From an uncultured Oscillibacter sp. (GTDB lineage Bacteria; Bacillota; Clostridia; Oscillospirales; Oscillospiraceae), in NCBI RefSeq assembly GCF_910579365.1, contig NZ_CAJTUX010000083.1:1-9341 (forward strand): DNA of 9,341 nucleotides, given 5' to 3'. Positions within the stretch are counted from its first letter, which is position 1. Each line of letters opens with the position of its first letter. Position numbers and translations under genes: made by a program. The notes under the pieces were generated by a model that searched no databases, was not told where the DNA came from, and saw nothing but the letters and a program-made list of their open reading frames with translations. Shown here piece by piece: positions 1-6,111 of this stretch.

Positions 1-167
1 CCATATTTATATTATATCACATTTTTGCGGATTTCGCATTATGCGGTATTGCCTTTATATGGGCTGGCGGAGACCACCGTCATAATCATTTTGAGATTTT
101 AAGCAACAAGGCATTATTATATGATGGAAATAATGGGCATGACGGCCGGGAAATCATTTACCATGAA

Positions 168-330
168 CTATAGCAATCCTCAGAAATAGTGACAGCAGTT
201 CGGCAGATCCAGACAGCACATCACCGCGTCTTCCTCCTTGACGGGCGTCAGCCCGCCTGCGTCGTCATCCTTGTGCTGTACCGCCTGAATCCACCTCCTT
301 TGTTGTCATTATTTTTGAGGATTGCTATAG
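168..330. mobile_element. 163-bp MITE-like element with 28-bp imperfect terminal inverted repeats
   Basis: Bases 168-195 and the reverse complement of 303-330 match at 25 of 28 positions; the outer 15 (CTATAGCAATCCTCA) are identical. The element interrupts gene A. It is preceded by ATGAA (163-167), and the same ATGAA recurs at 340-344 after a 9-bp tandem duplication of the right junction. This fits a 5-bp target duplication, because removing the insertion restores one continuous reading frame. An inner inverted repeat, ACAGCAC (213-219) and GTGCTGT (273-279), would add to a long hairpin. There is no transposase, so it must have been moved in trans. I cannot assign the IS family from the ends. 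Confidence 0.7.
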
Positions 331-342
331 ATGCTATAGATG
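325..342. repeat. Two tandem copies of a 9-mer at the element's right junction
   Basis: CTATAGATG occurs twice back to back (325-333 and 334-342), straddling the right end of the element and the first bases of the target duplication. The simplest explanation is replication slippage after insertion. It keeps the reading frame because its unit is 9 bp. Confidence 0.7.
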
Positions 343-525
343 AAAATGGTGACATTATTTATGAAATAGAAATATGGGACGGTTGCGATGGACGGTATTA
401 CTTCATAGACCATACACAAAGTGATTCACAGGCAGAAATCAGTGAAGAGGAGTGGCACGAGATTGTTGACCCAATTCTGACACTGCGAACAGATTTGACT
501 CCTTGGGCCGGCTATTCAATGAAAT

Positions 526-1070
526 ATGAAAAATAGCGCTTGGCATACATCATCACCGGACGGCTTTGTGTTTGTCAGGCAGATGAAGCCTGCCGGGATA
601 TGACAGAACAGCCCTCTCCATCCATACGCCAGATGTTTGGCGTGCGTTCCAGTTCTTGCTGAAAATGATATAGAAAGCCCTATGTTCTCGTTGATCTATT
701 TGGATGAAGATGACATTTCTGAATGGGTCATCCTTGATCGAACCTGGGATAAATATTCGCTTTATACTGTCAGGAATGGTAATGCCGAATGTCTGGCAGA
801 CTCCATGACTACTGTAGAAATGACCTACTACAAACATAAAAATATTGTCGCCGCCTTTTCCCGTGCAAAAGGCGGCGGAGACGAGGGAGAATACGCCAGC
901 GCCTATTATCAGAGGAAATCGACGAGACAGCCTATAATCGAATATTTGCCGATCTTGATATTTCGCAGATGGATGATACAAGTTGTTTTTCAGAAAGCGG
1001 AAAATGCTTTTCAAAGGATGAAATGCTGACGTATCTGAATGCAGAAGCAACCGTGGAGGCAGCTTCCTAA
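526..1070 (+). pseudogene. Gene B: unknown acidic protein, about 181 aa when frame-corrected, with three frameshifts
   Basis: The reading starts at ATG 526 (MKNSAWHTSSPDGFVF…), overlapping the end of gene A. Frame 1 hits TGA at 601-603, but moving to frame 2 near the GGG at 595-597 continues sensibly (GYDRTALSIHTPDVWRAFQF). Returning to frame 1 near 655-660 gives the long stretch LAENDIESPMFSLIYLDEDD. A third shift near 908-912 enters frame 3 (EEIDETAYNRIFADLDISQM…) and ends at TAA 1068-1070. The three corrections amount to one extra base and two missing bases. No signal peptide or membrane segment is seen, so it would be a soluble, acidic cytoplasmic protein. Its TAATG stop/start junction with gene C shows it sat in the same operon. 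The family is not recognised. Sequencing error is possible but less likely, because the core genes in the window are intact. Confidence 0.6.
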
Positions 1071-1959
1071 TGGACAAAGAAAAAGCTATAAAAACATCGT
1101 GGTATATCTTCTTGGCGGCTATGGCCGTGCTTACGATTTTATTCTTTTTTGAGATGAAGTTTGTGGTAGTTGGAATCAACATCCTCGTCTTAGACGCGCT
1201 GTTTGCTGGCGTCTGGATGTTTGTCCGTTTATGCAAATGGGCTGGCCGTGAGAACACAGGAAGAAGGACTGCCGCCCTAATCGCTGTAACGCTTGCGGGA
1301 TTGCTTGCAGTGTTTGTCCTGGCTATGGATAGCGGATTATATGAGTACGCCGAGGGAACAGAGCCGCAAACACGCCGCACCTTCGTTGTAGAGTATCGGC
1401 GTAATATGTTTCACAACGGAACAGCTAAGGTGTACGAGAGATTTGGCCCACTGTTATTCCCCTGCGATGTGCCAGAATATAGCGGGGAACTGTTTTTGGA
1501 TGAATTCGATGCTGAATACGGGAACGTCCATCTCAATGAGAAAGGAGACGTGATCATTGTCTCACTTTTTGTCTACGGTCCCAGGTTCCGCGTTCCAATA
1601 AATCAGACCGCGGAACCAACGAAAACACCCCAGCAGGCATTGTTGGAGGAACAGCTCGTTGATGACATGCACGACGCCTTCCTGCTGGATACCAAGGGCG
1701 ATCTGGGTACATTGCTGATTACAGCGGAACAGGGGTTCATACCTTCCGCCAGTGGGAGGACTGGAACCACCCGGTCTGTATGCGGCAGATTCATATTTAT
1801 GGGATTGTCCAGAGCAATATAGTCCGTATGTCCATTTGGGATCGCGTTGCTGGTGAGCTGGCCGAGATCTACCATGAAGATTTTTCTTCGGAATCCGGCG
1901 GATGGCTGGATGTGGAAATGATATGGCACGATTTGAACTATCACGGCGTGTCATCTTAG
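1070..1959 (+). pseudogene. Gene C: unknown three-helix membrane protein, about 296 aa, with one frameshift near its 3' end
   Basis: ATG 1070 overlaps the TAA of gene B (TAATG). The N-terminus carries three hydrophobic segments at residues about 11-28, 31-53 and 67-86, with Lys/Arg before and between them. A long hydrophilic C-terminal domain follows (from about residue 88: YEYAEGTEPQTRRTFVVEYR) that would lie outside the cell if the N-terminus is inside. The uncorrected frame ends at 1822 in an unlike tail (SASGRTGTTRSVCGRF…). Shifting by one base at the G-run around 1732-1735 gives HTFRQWEDWNHPVCMRQIHI and on through IWDRVAGELAEIYHEDFSSE to the TAG at 1957-1959. That tail is rich in Trp, Asp and Glu like genes A and B. 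A one-G loss is the simplest cause. I do not recognise the family, and an immunity or envelope role is only a guess. Confidence 0.6.
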
Positions 1960-2044
1960 AGTATATCAAAGAGGCTAGCTCTGCTGGCCGTGTCCGTCCC
2001 CGGCGAGACGCCGGAGATCAATGTTTAATCCGCCTTGCGAAAGA

Positions 2045-2077
2045 AGGACCCGGCCAGGCGGTCGGGTCCTCCTTTTT
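2045..2077. terminator. Intrinsic terminator shared by gene C and the convergent LysM-GH18 gene
   Basis: An 11-bp stem (AGGACCCGGCC at 2045-2055 pairing with 2060-2070, one G-U pair) closes on an AGGC loop and is followed by T5 (2073-2077) on the + strand. Read leftwards, the same hairpin lies just after the stop of the minus-strand hydrolase and is followed by TTCTTT, so it can serve both directions. Confidence 0.8.
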
Positions 2078-2078
2078 G

Positions 2079-3353
2079 TCATTCGATATCGTAGAGAGCG
2101 TCCAGCACCAGCCAGGTCTGGGAAAAGGGGCGCATGAGGTTCCAGAATCCCGCCCCCCGAAAGCCGTACTCCGCCACGAGGCGGAGCTTGGCGTCCATGC
2201 TCCGGGCGTCCTCGAACCAAACCTCGTGGACGCCGCCGGCGGCGTCGGTGTAGTGGAAAAAGGGAGACTGGGCGGTCTCATCGTACTCAATGGCCACGCC
2301 GTACTGAACTGCCAGCTCGATGGCCCGCTGGTTGGATATGGACTGCGCCTTTGTGGTGCCCTGAACGAAGGGCAGCGGCCAGTCATAGCCGTAGTTCGGC
2401 ACGCCCAGGAAGATTTTTTCCGCCGGGATTTCCGTGATGGCGTAGTCCAGCACCGCCCGGACGTTGGGGAGAGGCGCCACCGCCATGGGGGGGCCGTAGG
2501 TGTATCCCCATTCATAGGTCATCAGCAGCACTCCGTCCACTGCCGCCGATACAGCGGCGTAGTCATGCCCTTCGTACAAAAGTCCGCGCTGGCGGGTGTT
2601 CGTCTTTGGGGCCAGCGCGGCCCAGAGGAACCGCCCCTGCGCTGCCAGCAGCTGCCGCAGCCGGCCTAAAAACGCTGCGTAGCTCGCGGCCAGCTGCCCC
2701 GGCAGATATTCAAAGTCTACATCCAGCCCCGCGTAGCCCTTTCTCAGAATCGTTTGCAGTACCTCCGCCGCCAGACGGCCCTGCGCTTCGTAATCCGTCA
2801 GAATGAGCTCCGCGCGCCCGGTGTCAAACTGTCCCGCCTCCGTCAGAGTGGACAGGTGCATCACCGGCCTCGTTCCCCGAACCCGAGCCGCCGCCAGCAT
2901 CGCCTCGTCATTTAAAGGCAGCAGACCGCCCTCCGCCGTGATGCCGTAAGTAAAGGGAGCCATGGCGGAGAGATAGGGCAGCTGCTCCGCCAGAAGCGCC
3001 GGCTCGATGAAGGGATAGGCGTAGCCGTTAAAAATCCCCTGCCCCAGCCTCTCTTCAAAATAGGAGACCACCAGCACCTGTCCCACCGCCAGAGCGTCCC
3101 CGCCGCCCAGTTCCCAGTTGTTCCGCCACAGCTGCCGCACCGTGACACCGTAGTCCGCTGCGATGGAGGTCAGCGTTTCTCCCGCCACCACGGCATGGAC
3201 CTGCCGGGGGAACCGCACCACCAGCGTCTGTCCCGCCGCCAGGGCCAAATTCTCCGGAAGGCTGTTGTCCGCCGCCAGTCGCTGGGGCGACACGCCGTAG
3301 CTTCCGGCAATGGCATCCACTGTCTCGCCGGGCTTCACCACATGAATCGTCAT
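2079..3353 (-). CDS. LysM-LysM-GH18 glycosidase (SleL/YaaH-like spore cortex or peptidoglycan hydrolase)
   Basis: 424 aa. Two LysM peptidoglycan-binding modules occupy residues about 2-47 (HVVKPGETVDAIAGSYGVSP) and 51-97 (HAVVAGETLTSIAADYGVTV). A GH18 TIM-barrel follows from about residue 105 to the end. The GH18 catalytic strand is GLDVDFEYL (209-217), with the acid/base Glu at 215 and the supporting Asp at 211 and 213. MTYEW (278-282), GVPNYGYDW (317-325) and WFEDARS (379-385) are also typical of the SleL/YaaH branch. That family acts as N-acetylglucosaminidase on spore cortex or cortex fragments. There is no signal peptide, as is usual for SleL-type proteins that are targeted through LysM modules during sporulation. 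The start is fixed by AGGTGA eight bases upstream (3362-3367). It is divergent from the YkvI-like gene and convergent with the decayed cassette. The exact substrate cannot be told from sequence. Confidence 0.93.
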   Translation of the reverse strand: MTIHVVKPGETVDAIAGSYGVSPQRLAADNSLPENLALAAGQTLVVRFPRQVHAVVAGETLTSIAADYGVTVRQLWRNNWELGGGDALAVGQVLVVSYFEERLGQGIFNGYAYPFIEPALLAEQLPYLSAMAPFTYGITAEGGLLPLNDEAMLAAARVRGTRPVMHLSTLTEAGQFDTGRAELILTDYEAQGRLAAEVLQTILRKGYAGLDVDFEYLPGQLAASYAAFLGRLRQLLAAQGRFLWAALAPKTNTRQRGLLYEGHDYAAVSAAVDGVLLMTYEWGYTYGPPMAVAPLPNVRAVLDYAITEIPAEKIFLGVPNYGYDWPLPFVQGTTKAQSISNQRAIELAVQYGVAIEYDETAQSPFFHYTDAAGGVHEVWFEDARSMDAKLRLVAEYGFRGAGFWNLMRPFSQTWLVLDALYDIE

Positions 3354-3463
3354 GGTTCACATCACCTCTCGGAAAACCCTATGCGGCGCGGTTCGTCCGC
3401 TATACGCATTTTCCCGCATACCCGGCGGCGGACCTGCCATATACATGGGATAAGTTCGCTGAA

Positions 3464-3472
3464 CGGGAGGAA
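3464..3472 (+). promoter_or_regulatory. Ribosome binding site of the YkvI-like gene
   Basis: CGGGAGGAA lies about seven bases before ATG 3479 and supports that start. The 125-bp divergent gap between the two start codons (3354-3478) must also contain both promoters, but I see no clear consensus pair. Confidence 0.6.
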
Positions 3473-3478
3473 CTGTCA

Positions 3479-4594
3479 ATGCGCAGAACACAACGTTGGA
3501 CCCGGTATCTGACCCCCGGCCTGGTATTTCAATCCGTCCTGATCGGCGGAGGCTACGGCACCGGTGCGGAAATCGCCCGGTATTTCGGAAGCTGCGGCCT
3601 GCTGGGCGGCCTGCTGGCCCTGGGCGCTGCGGCGGCCGCCTGGGCGGTGCTGTGCGCCGTGACCTTTGAGTTTGTCCGGGTCTTTCAAACCTACGACTAC
3701 GGGTCCATGATGAAAAAGCTGCTGGGGCCGGCCCACTTCCTCTATGACCTCTGCTTCTATGCCATGATGCTTTTGGTCCTGGGCGTGGTCAACGCCACTG
3801 CCGCCGCCTGCGTCACCGGATTGACCGGCGCGCCGTCCTGGGTGGGTGTGGCACTGCTCTCCGGCGGTGTGGTGCTGCTGGTGCTCAAGGGCACGGAGGC
3901 TATGGAAAAAGCCCTGTCCCTCTGGGCCTATGTGCTTTACGCCGTCTTCACCCTGTTTCTGGCCGCCGTCTTCCTCCGTTCCGGCGGCAGCATCTCCGCC
4001 GAGCTGGCCAGGGCTGAAATCGCCCCGGGCTGGCTGTTCAGCGGCTTTCGCTACGCGTCCTATAACCTCCTCTGCGTTTCCATGATTCTCTACACCCTGC
4101 GAAACCTCCGGCAGCGGCGGGAGGCCGTGATCTGCGGCGTGCTGGCGGGGATACTGGGGGCGGCTCCCGCCCTGCCTCTGCTGCTGGCCATGGGCAGCGA
4201 CCTTTCGGCTGTCCTGGCCTCCGAGACGCCGGTAACGGTGATTTTCCAGAGACTTGACCTCCCCTGGCTGTACGCGCTGTTCCAAATCGTTCTCCTGGGC
4301 ACGTTGGTGGAAACCGCCGCCGGTTTCATCAAGGCCATGGAGGACCGCCTGGAGCGGGCCTTCTTTCGGGGAAAATCCTTTGAGCTGGCCCGCCCCCTCA
4401 TCACAGGAGCGGTGACCGCTCTGGGAATCTGCGTCTCCACCTTCGGCCTGACAAAGCTGATTACCAGGGGATACGGCGCCATCTGCTATGGCGCGCTGCT
4501 GCTCTTCGCCCTGCCCATGCTGACCCGAGGGGGCCGCATGCTCCGCCGGGAACGCCTCCGGCAAAAAGCGGGCTCCTCCGCCCGCTGTCGCTGA
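3479..4594 (+). CDS. YkvI-family polytopic membrane protein (putative transporter of the APC/LeuT-like fold)
   Basis: 371 aa and strongly hydrophobic, with about ten membrane segments (roughly residues 10-28, 38-62, 86-110, 119-137, 145-166, 186-207, 216-238, 262-284, 304-326 and 331-349). The glycine-rich motif GGGYGTGAEI (23-32), sitting in the first segment, is characteristic of the YkvI group (COG3949). It resembles the unwound substrate-binding helix of APC-superfamily carriers. The loop after helix 2 contains TYDYGSMMKKLLGP (71-84), also a conserved region in this group. The C-terminus is short and basic. The substrate is not established for the family. The start is supported by GGGAGGA seven bases upstream. 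It is followed after 110 bp by the bactofilin, which has its own promoter, so the two are probably separate transcription units. Confidence 0.8.
   Translation: MRRTQRWTRYLTPGLVFQSVLIGGGYGTGAEIARYFGSCGLLGGLLALGAAAAAWAVLCAVTFEFVRVFQTYDYGSMMKKLLGPAHFLYDLCFYAMMLLVLGVVNATAAACVTGLTGAPSWVGVALLSGGVVLLVLKGTEAMEKALSLWAYVLYAVFTLFLAAVFLRSGGSISAELARAEIAPGWLFSGFRYASYNLLCVSMILYTLRNLRQRREAVICGVLAGILGAAPALPLLLAMGSDLSAVLASETPVTVIFQRLDLPWLYALFQIVLLGTLVETAAGFIKAMEDRLERAFFRGKSFELARPLITGAVTALGICVSTFGLTKLITRGYGAICYGALLLFALPMLTRGGRMLRRERLRQKAGSSARCR
4563..4586 (-). terminator. Leftward-facing intrinsic terminator inside the 3' end of the YkvI-like gene
   Basis: AGCGGGC (4567-4573) pairs with GCCCGCT (4580-4586) around a 6-base loop. 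On the minus strand the stem is followed directly by TTTTT (complement of 4563-4567). On the + strand the T-rich tract (AATATTTT) starts only about nine bases later, so termination in that direction would be weaker. Confidence 0.55.
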
Positions 4595-4612
4595 ATATTT
4601 TCACAGGTCTCC

Positions 4613-4638
4613 AAAAAGCCGCTCCTTTTTTCAGCGGC
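4613..4638 (-). terminator. Second leftward-facing terminator, upstream of the bactofilin promoter
   Basis: GCCGCT (4618-4623) pairs with AGCGGC (4633-4638), loop of nine. Read leftwards the stem is followed by TTTTT (complement of 4613-4617). No minus-strand gene lies to its right, so it may stop antisense or divergent transcription. Confidence 0.5.
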
Positions 4639-4645
4639 GGAAGCC

Positions 4646-4674
4646 TTGTAATTTGAAGGGGTTTGTGATATACT
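4646..4674 (+). promoter_or_regulatory. SigA-type promoter of the bactofilin gene
   Basis: TTGTAA (4646-4651) and TATACT (4669-4674) are separated by exactly 17 bp, with a TGTG just before the -10 box. The start codon is about 30 bases downstream of the -10 box. Each hexamer differs little from TTGACA and TATAAT. Confidence 0.75.
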
Positions 4675-4704
4675 GTTTTCAATTTCGCAAACGAGGTGAA
4701 TGAA

Positions 4705-5193
4705 ATGGCTTTTTTTGGAGGACCGTCCAAGACTCCCCCTGTAACGGAGTCTCAGACCGATAACGACCGGCGGGAAAACGCCGACATTCCCGAACTCCCC
4801 GAGCCTCGCAGCAATACGGTGATCGCCAAGGACCTGATTGTCACCGGCAAGCTCAGCGGCGAAGGCGTGGTCCAGATTGAGGGCACTGTGGAAGGTGAAA
4901 TTGATCTGAAGGGCTATGTCATCGTAACGGCCACCGGCAGGGTAAAGGGCCCCGTGGTAGCAGACGTCATCCGCATTGCCGGGCAGGTGGAAGGCAACCT
5001 TACCTCCAGCGACCATGTCCAGCTGGAGCGGACCGGAACCATCGACGGCGACGTGACCACAGTCTCCTTTGTCATTGAAAACGGCGGCCGGCTCAATGGC
5101 CGCACCACCATGATCCCGGAGCAGCCTTCTACCCCCCGCGTGGACGGTCTGGCGCCGCCAAAGGACCGAAAGGATGAAGAGGGCGGCGCTTGA
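4705..5193 (+). CDS. Bactofilin (polymer-forming cytoskeletal protein, DUF583)
   Basis: 162 aa from ATG 4705. The ribosome site GAGGTGA (4693-4699) covers an in-frame GTG at 4696, so the GTG is unlikely to be the start and ATG, six bases after the site, is preferred. A disordered, charged N-tail of about 36 residues precedes the bactofilin beta-helix core (about 37-137). That core has short repeats of the GxVxGxI type: LIVTGKLSGEGVVQIEGTVE, DLKGYVIVTATGRVKGPVVA, IRIAGQVEGNLTSSDHVQLE. A Pro/Asp-rich C-tail ends at residue 162. Bactofilins assemble without nucleotide into filaments that organise cell-wall enzymes or cell shape. No M23 peptidase partner, often adjacent in other genomes, is seen here. 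It is monocistronic, with its own promoter and terminator. Confidence 0.93.
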   Translation: MAFFGGPSKTPPVTESQTDNDRRENADIPELPEPRSNTVIAKDLIVTGKLSGEGVVQIEGTVEGEIDLKGYVIVTATGRVKGPVVADVIRIAGQVEGNLTSSDHVQLERTGTIDGDVTTVSFVIENGGRLNGRTTMIPEQPSTPRVDGLAPPKDRKDEEGGA

Positions 5194-5293
5194 GACGGCG
5201 TACATTCATCCCGGAAGCAAATACGGCGCTTCTCCGATACTAAATCGCAAGAAGTTTTCTGCCATCGTTCAACGAGATCAAAACGCATCTCTG

Positions 5294-5325
5294 CGGAAGG
5301 AGCCCCATGGGGCCCCTTCCGTTTT
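5294..5325 (+). terminator. Intrinsic terminator of the bactofilin gene
   Basis: A 13-bp stem with one A-C mismatch (5294-5306 with 5309-5321) on a minimal AT loop is followed by TTTT, then CGTGTTT. It lies about 100 bases after the bactofilin stop, and the 5194-5293 interval shows nothing else. Confidence 0.8.
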
Positions 5326-5517
5326 CGTGTTTCCGAAAAGCCAAAACGCATTCCGCCCAAATCTGCCGGGGCTGCCGGAGCCCCCCGGCGCTCCACAGCT
5401 CTGGCCGTCAACCGAAGCTCCAGCCGCGCCCATCCCCGCCTGCCTGCTTCGCCCCGGAATCCTGTGTGCGCGCAAACTCCGGTTCCACCCCCTCTCTGCG
5501 ATTACCTCACGTATTAT

Positions 5518-5533
5518 TGCAGGATATCCTGCA
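5518..5533. repeat. 16-bp perfect palindrome
   Basis: TGCAGGATATCCTGCA reads the same on both strands. It has no T-run, so it is not a terminator; it could be an operator or a partition-type protein site. It does not match the parS consensus TGTTTCACGTGAAACA. Confidence 0.6.
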
Positions 5534-5731
5534 CTTTCCTCTTGAACACTTTGTCAATTTTTGACGGCAAACGGTTTTTCGTCTTCCGCGCGAATTGCCG
5601 TTTCGATTTTCTCCGTCAATTTTTTCGCTGATTTTCCTGGCTTCTTTCTCCCGTCCATTTCTCTGTCAATAATATTTTCGTCCCCGTTTTAAATTTACAT
5701 AATGATTTTCATAAAAGCCTTCTACGAAGAG

Positions 5732-5764
5732 TTATCCACACTTTCCACATGGTTTTCCACATGG
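5732..5764 (+). promoter_or_regulatory. Cluster of DnaA-box-like sites
   Basis: TTATCCACA (5732-5740) is a perfect DnaA box. It is followed head-to-tail by CTTTCCACA (5741-5749, two mismatches) and TTTTCCACA (5753-5761, one mismatch, a common Firmicutes variant). The last two sit in a 12-bp tandem repeat (TTTCCACATGG at 5742-5752 and 5754-5764). Weaker two-mismatch sites are TTATCAACC at 5829, and on the minus strand at 5931-5939 and 6011-6019. The AT-rich stretch lies directly to the left. Confidence 0.55.
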
Positions 5765-6024
5765 TATTTCCCGCATGTCCCAATCCTTTCACGTCTATTC
5801 CACCTTCCTTCAAAAGGCGGAAATCCACTTATCAACCCTCCTGCATTTTGCCAGCCTGTTTACATAATATAGATTCTTCCGCGATTTTCTACACTCTGTC
5901 TCTCAAGTTTCTCTGGACAATCGTGTTTTTTGTTGAAAAAGGGATAGTCTTACGCAAAAAGCGCAGGCTATGAATCCAATCATGCAAAACATGTGCGTCT
6001 ACCATTAAATTGTGGATTTAACCC

Positions 6025-6053
6025 GTGACAAACCTGTAAACCTGTATTATAAT
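6025..6053 (+). promoter_or_regulatory. Strong promoter of the mnmA operon, with an internal tandem repeat
   Basis: GTGACA (6025-6030, one base from TTGACA) and TATAAT (6048-6053, perfect) are 17 bp apart. Between them lie two perfect tandem copies of AAACCTGT (6030-6037 and 6038-6045). A direct repeat inside the spacer is well placed for a repressor or activator, but I do not recognise the regulator. Confidence 0.8.
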
Positions 6054-6111
6054 AATAAAGCTTGCAAAAAAAAGAACGGCTCTGAAGCAGGAGAGAACAG
6101 CGAGGTGCGCT

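Larger units (their letters stand above)
3..536 (+). pseudogene. Gene A: unknown small acidic protein, 5' end outside window, split by a MITE-like insertion
   Basis: Frame 3 is open from the window edge to a TAG at 171-173, inside the left end of the inserted element at 168-330. The same frame resumes after the element and runs to the stop at 534-536. If the element, one copy of the ATGAA duplication and a 9-bp junction duplication are removed, the two halves join in frame without a stop (…DGREIIYH / ENGDIIYEIEIWDG…), giving at least 118 visible residues. The protein is rich in Asp, Glu and aromatic residues, with a moderately hydrophobic stretch near the visible N-terminus (FADFALCGIAFIWAGG). 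A GTG-initiated reading starting inside the element at 189 is possible but is an accident of the insertion. The 3' end overlaps the start of gene B (ATG at 526), so the two were probably translated together. I do not recognise the family. Confidence 0.6.
5326..6024. other. Gene-free interval, pyrimidine-rich on the + strand, with origin-like features
   Basis: No frame here has both a plausible start with a ribosome site and protein-like composition. A second GC hairpin (GGGGCT 5368-5373 with AGCCCC 5379-5384) follows the bactofilin terminator. From about 5510 the sequence becomes AT-rich and T-heavy, with a 16-bp palindrome, three copies of GTCAAT (5553, 5615, 5665), an AT-rich stretch at 5665-5720 and DnaA-box-like 9-mers from 5732 onwards. 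Confidence 0.5.

Noticed and set aside
189..536. GTG-started 115-codon frame covering most of the element and the 3' half of gene A
   Set aside because: Its start lies inside the inserted element and has no ribosome site; the true upstream part of the gene is before 168.
553..1380. Long minus-strand open frame opposite genes B and C
   Set aside because: No ribosome site, composition without domain-like pattern, and the + strand shows the better protein in every segment.
1999..2013. Small CCGGCG-AGA-CGCCGG hairpin after gene C
   Set aside because: No T-run follows; the strong terminator at 2045-2077 is the better candidate.
3368..3420. Possible SigF/SigG-type promoter (minus-strand GTATA and GCATA elements) in front of the LysM-GH18 gene
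   Set aside because: The -10 match is poor; a sporulation promoter would suit the gene but the sequence does not establish it.
3476..4564. 362-codon minus-strand frame opposite the YkvI-like gene
   Set aside because: Rich in Gln/Gly/His, as expected for the antisense of a GC-rich membrane gene; no family features.
4486..5205. Minus-strand frame opposite the bactofilin gene
   Set aside because: Antisense shadow of a clear beta-helix gene, crossing its promoter.
5749..5973. 74-codon + strand frame in the gene-free interval
   Set aside because: It begins within the DnaA-box cluster, has no ribosome site and a low-complexity composition.
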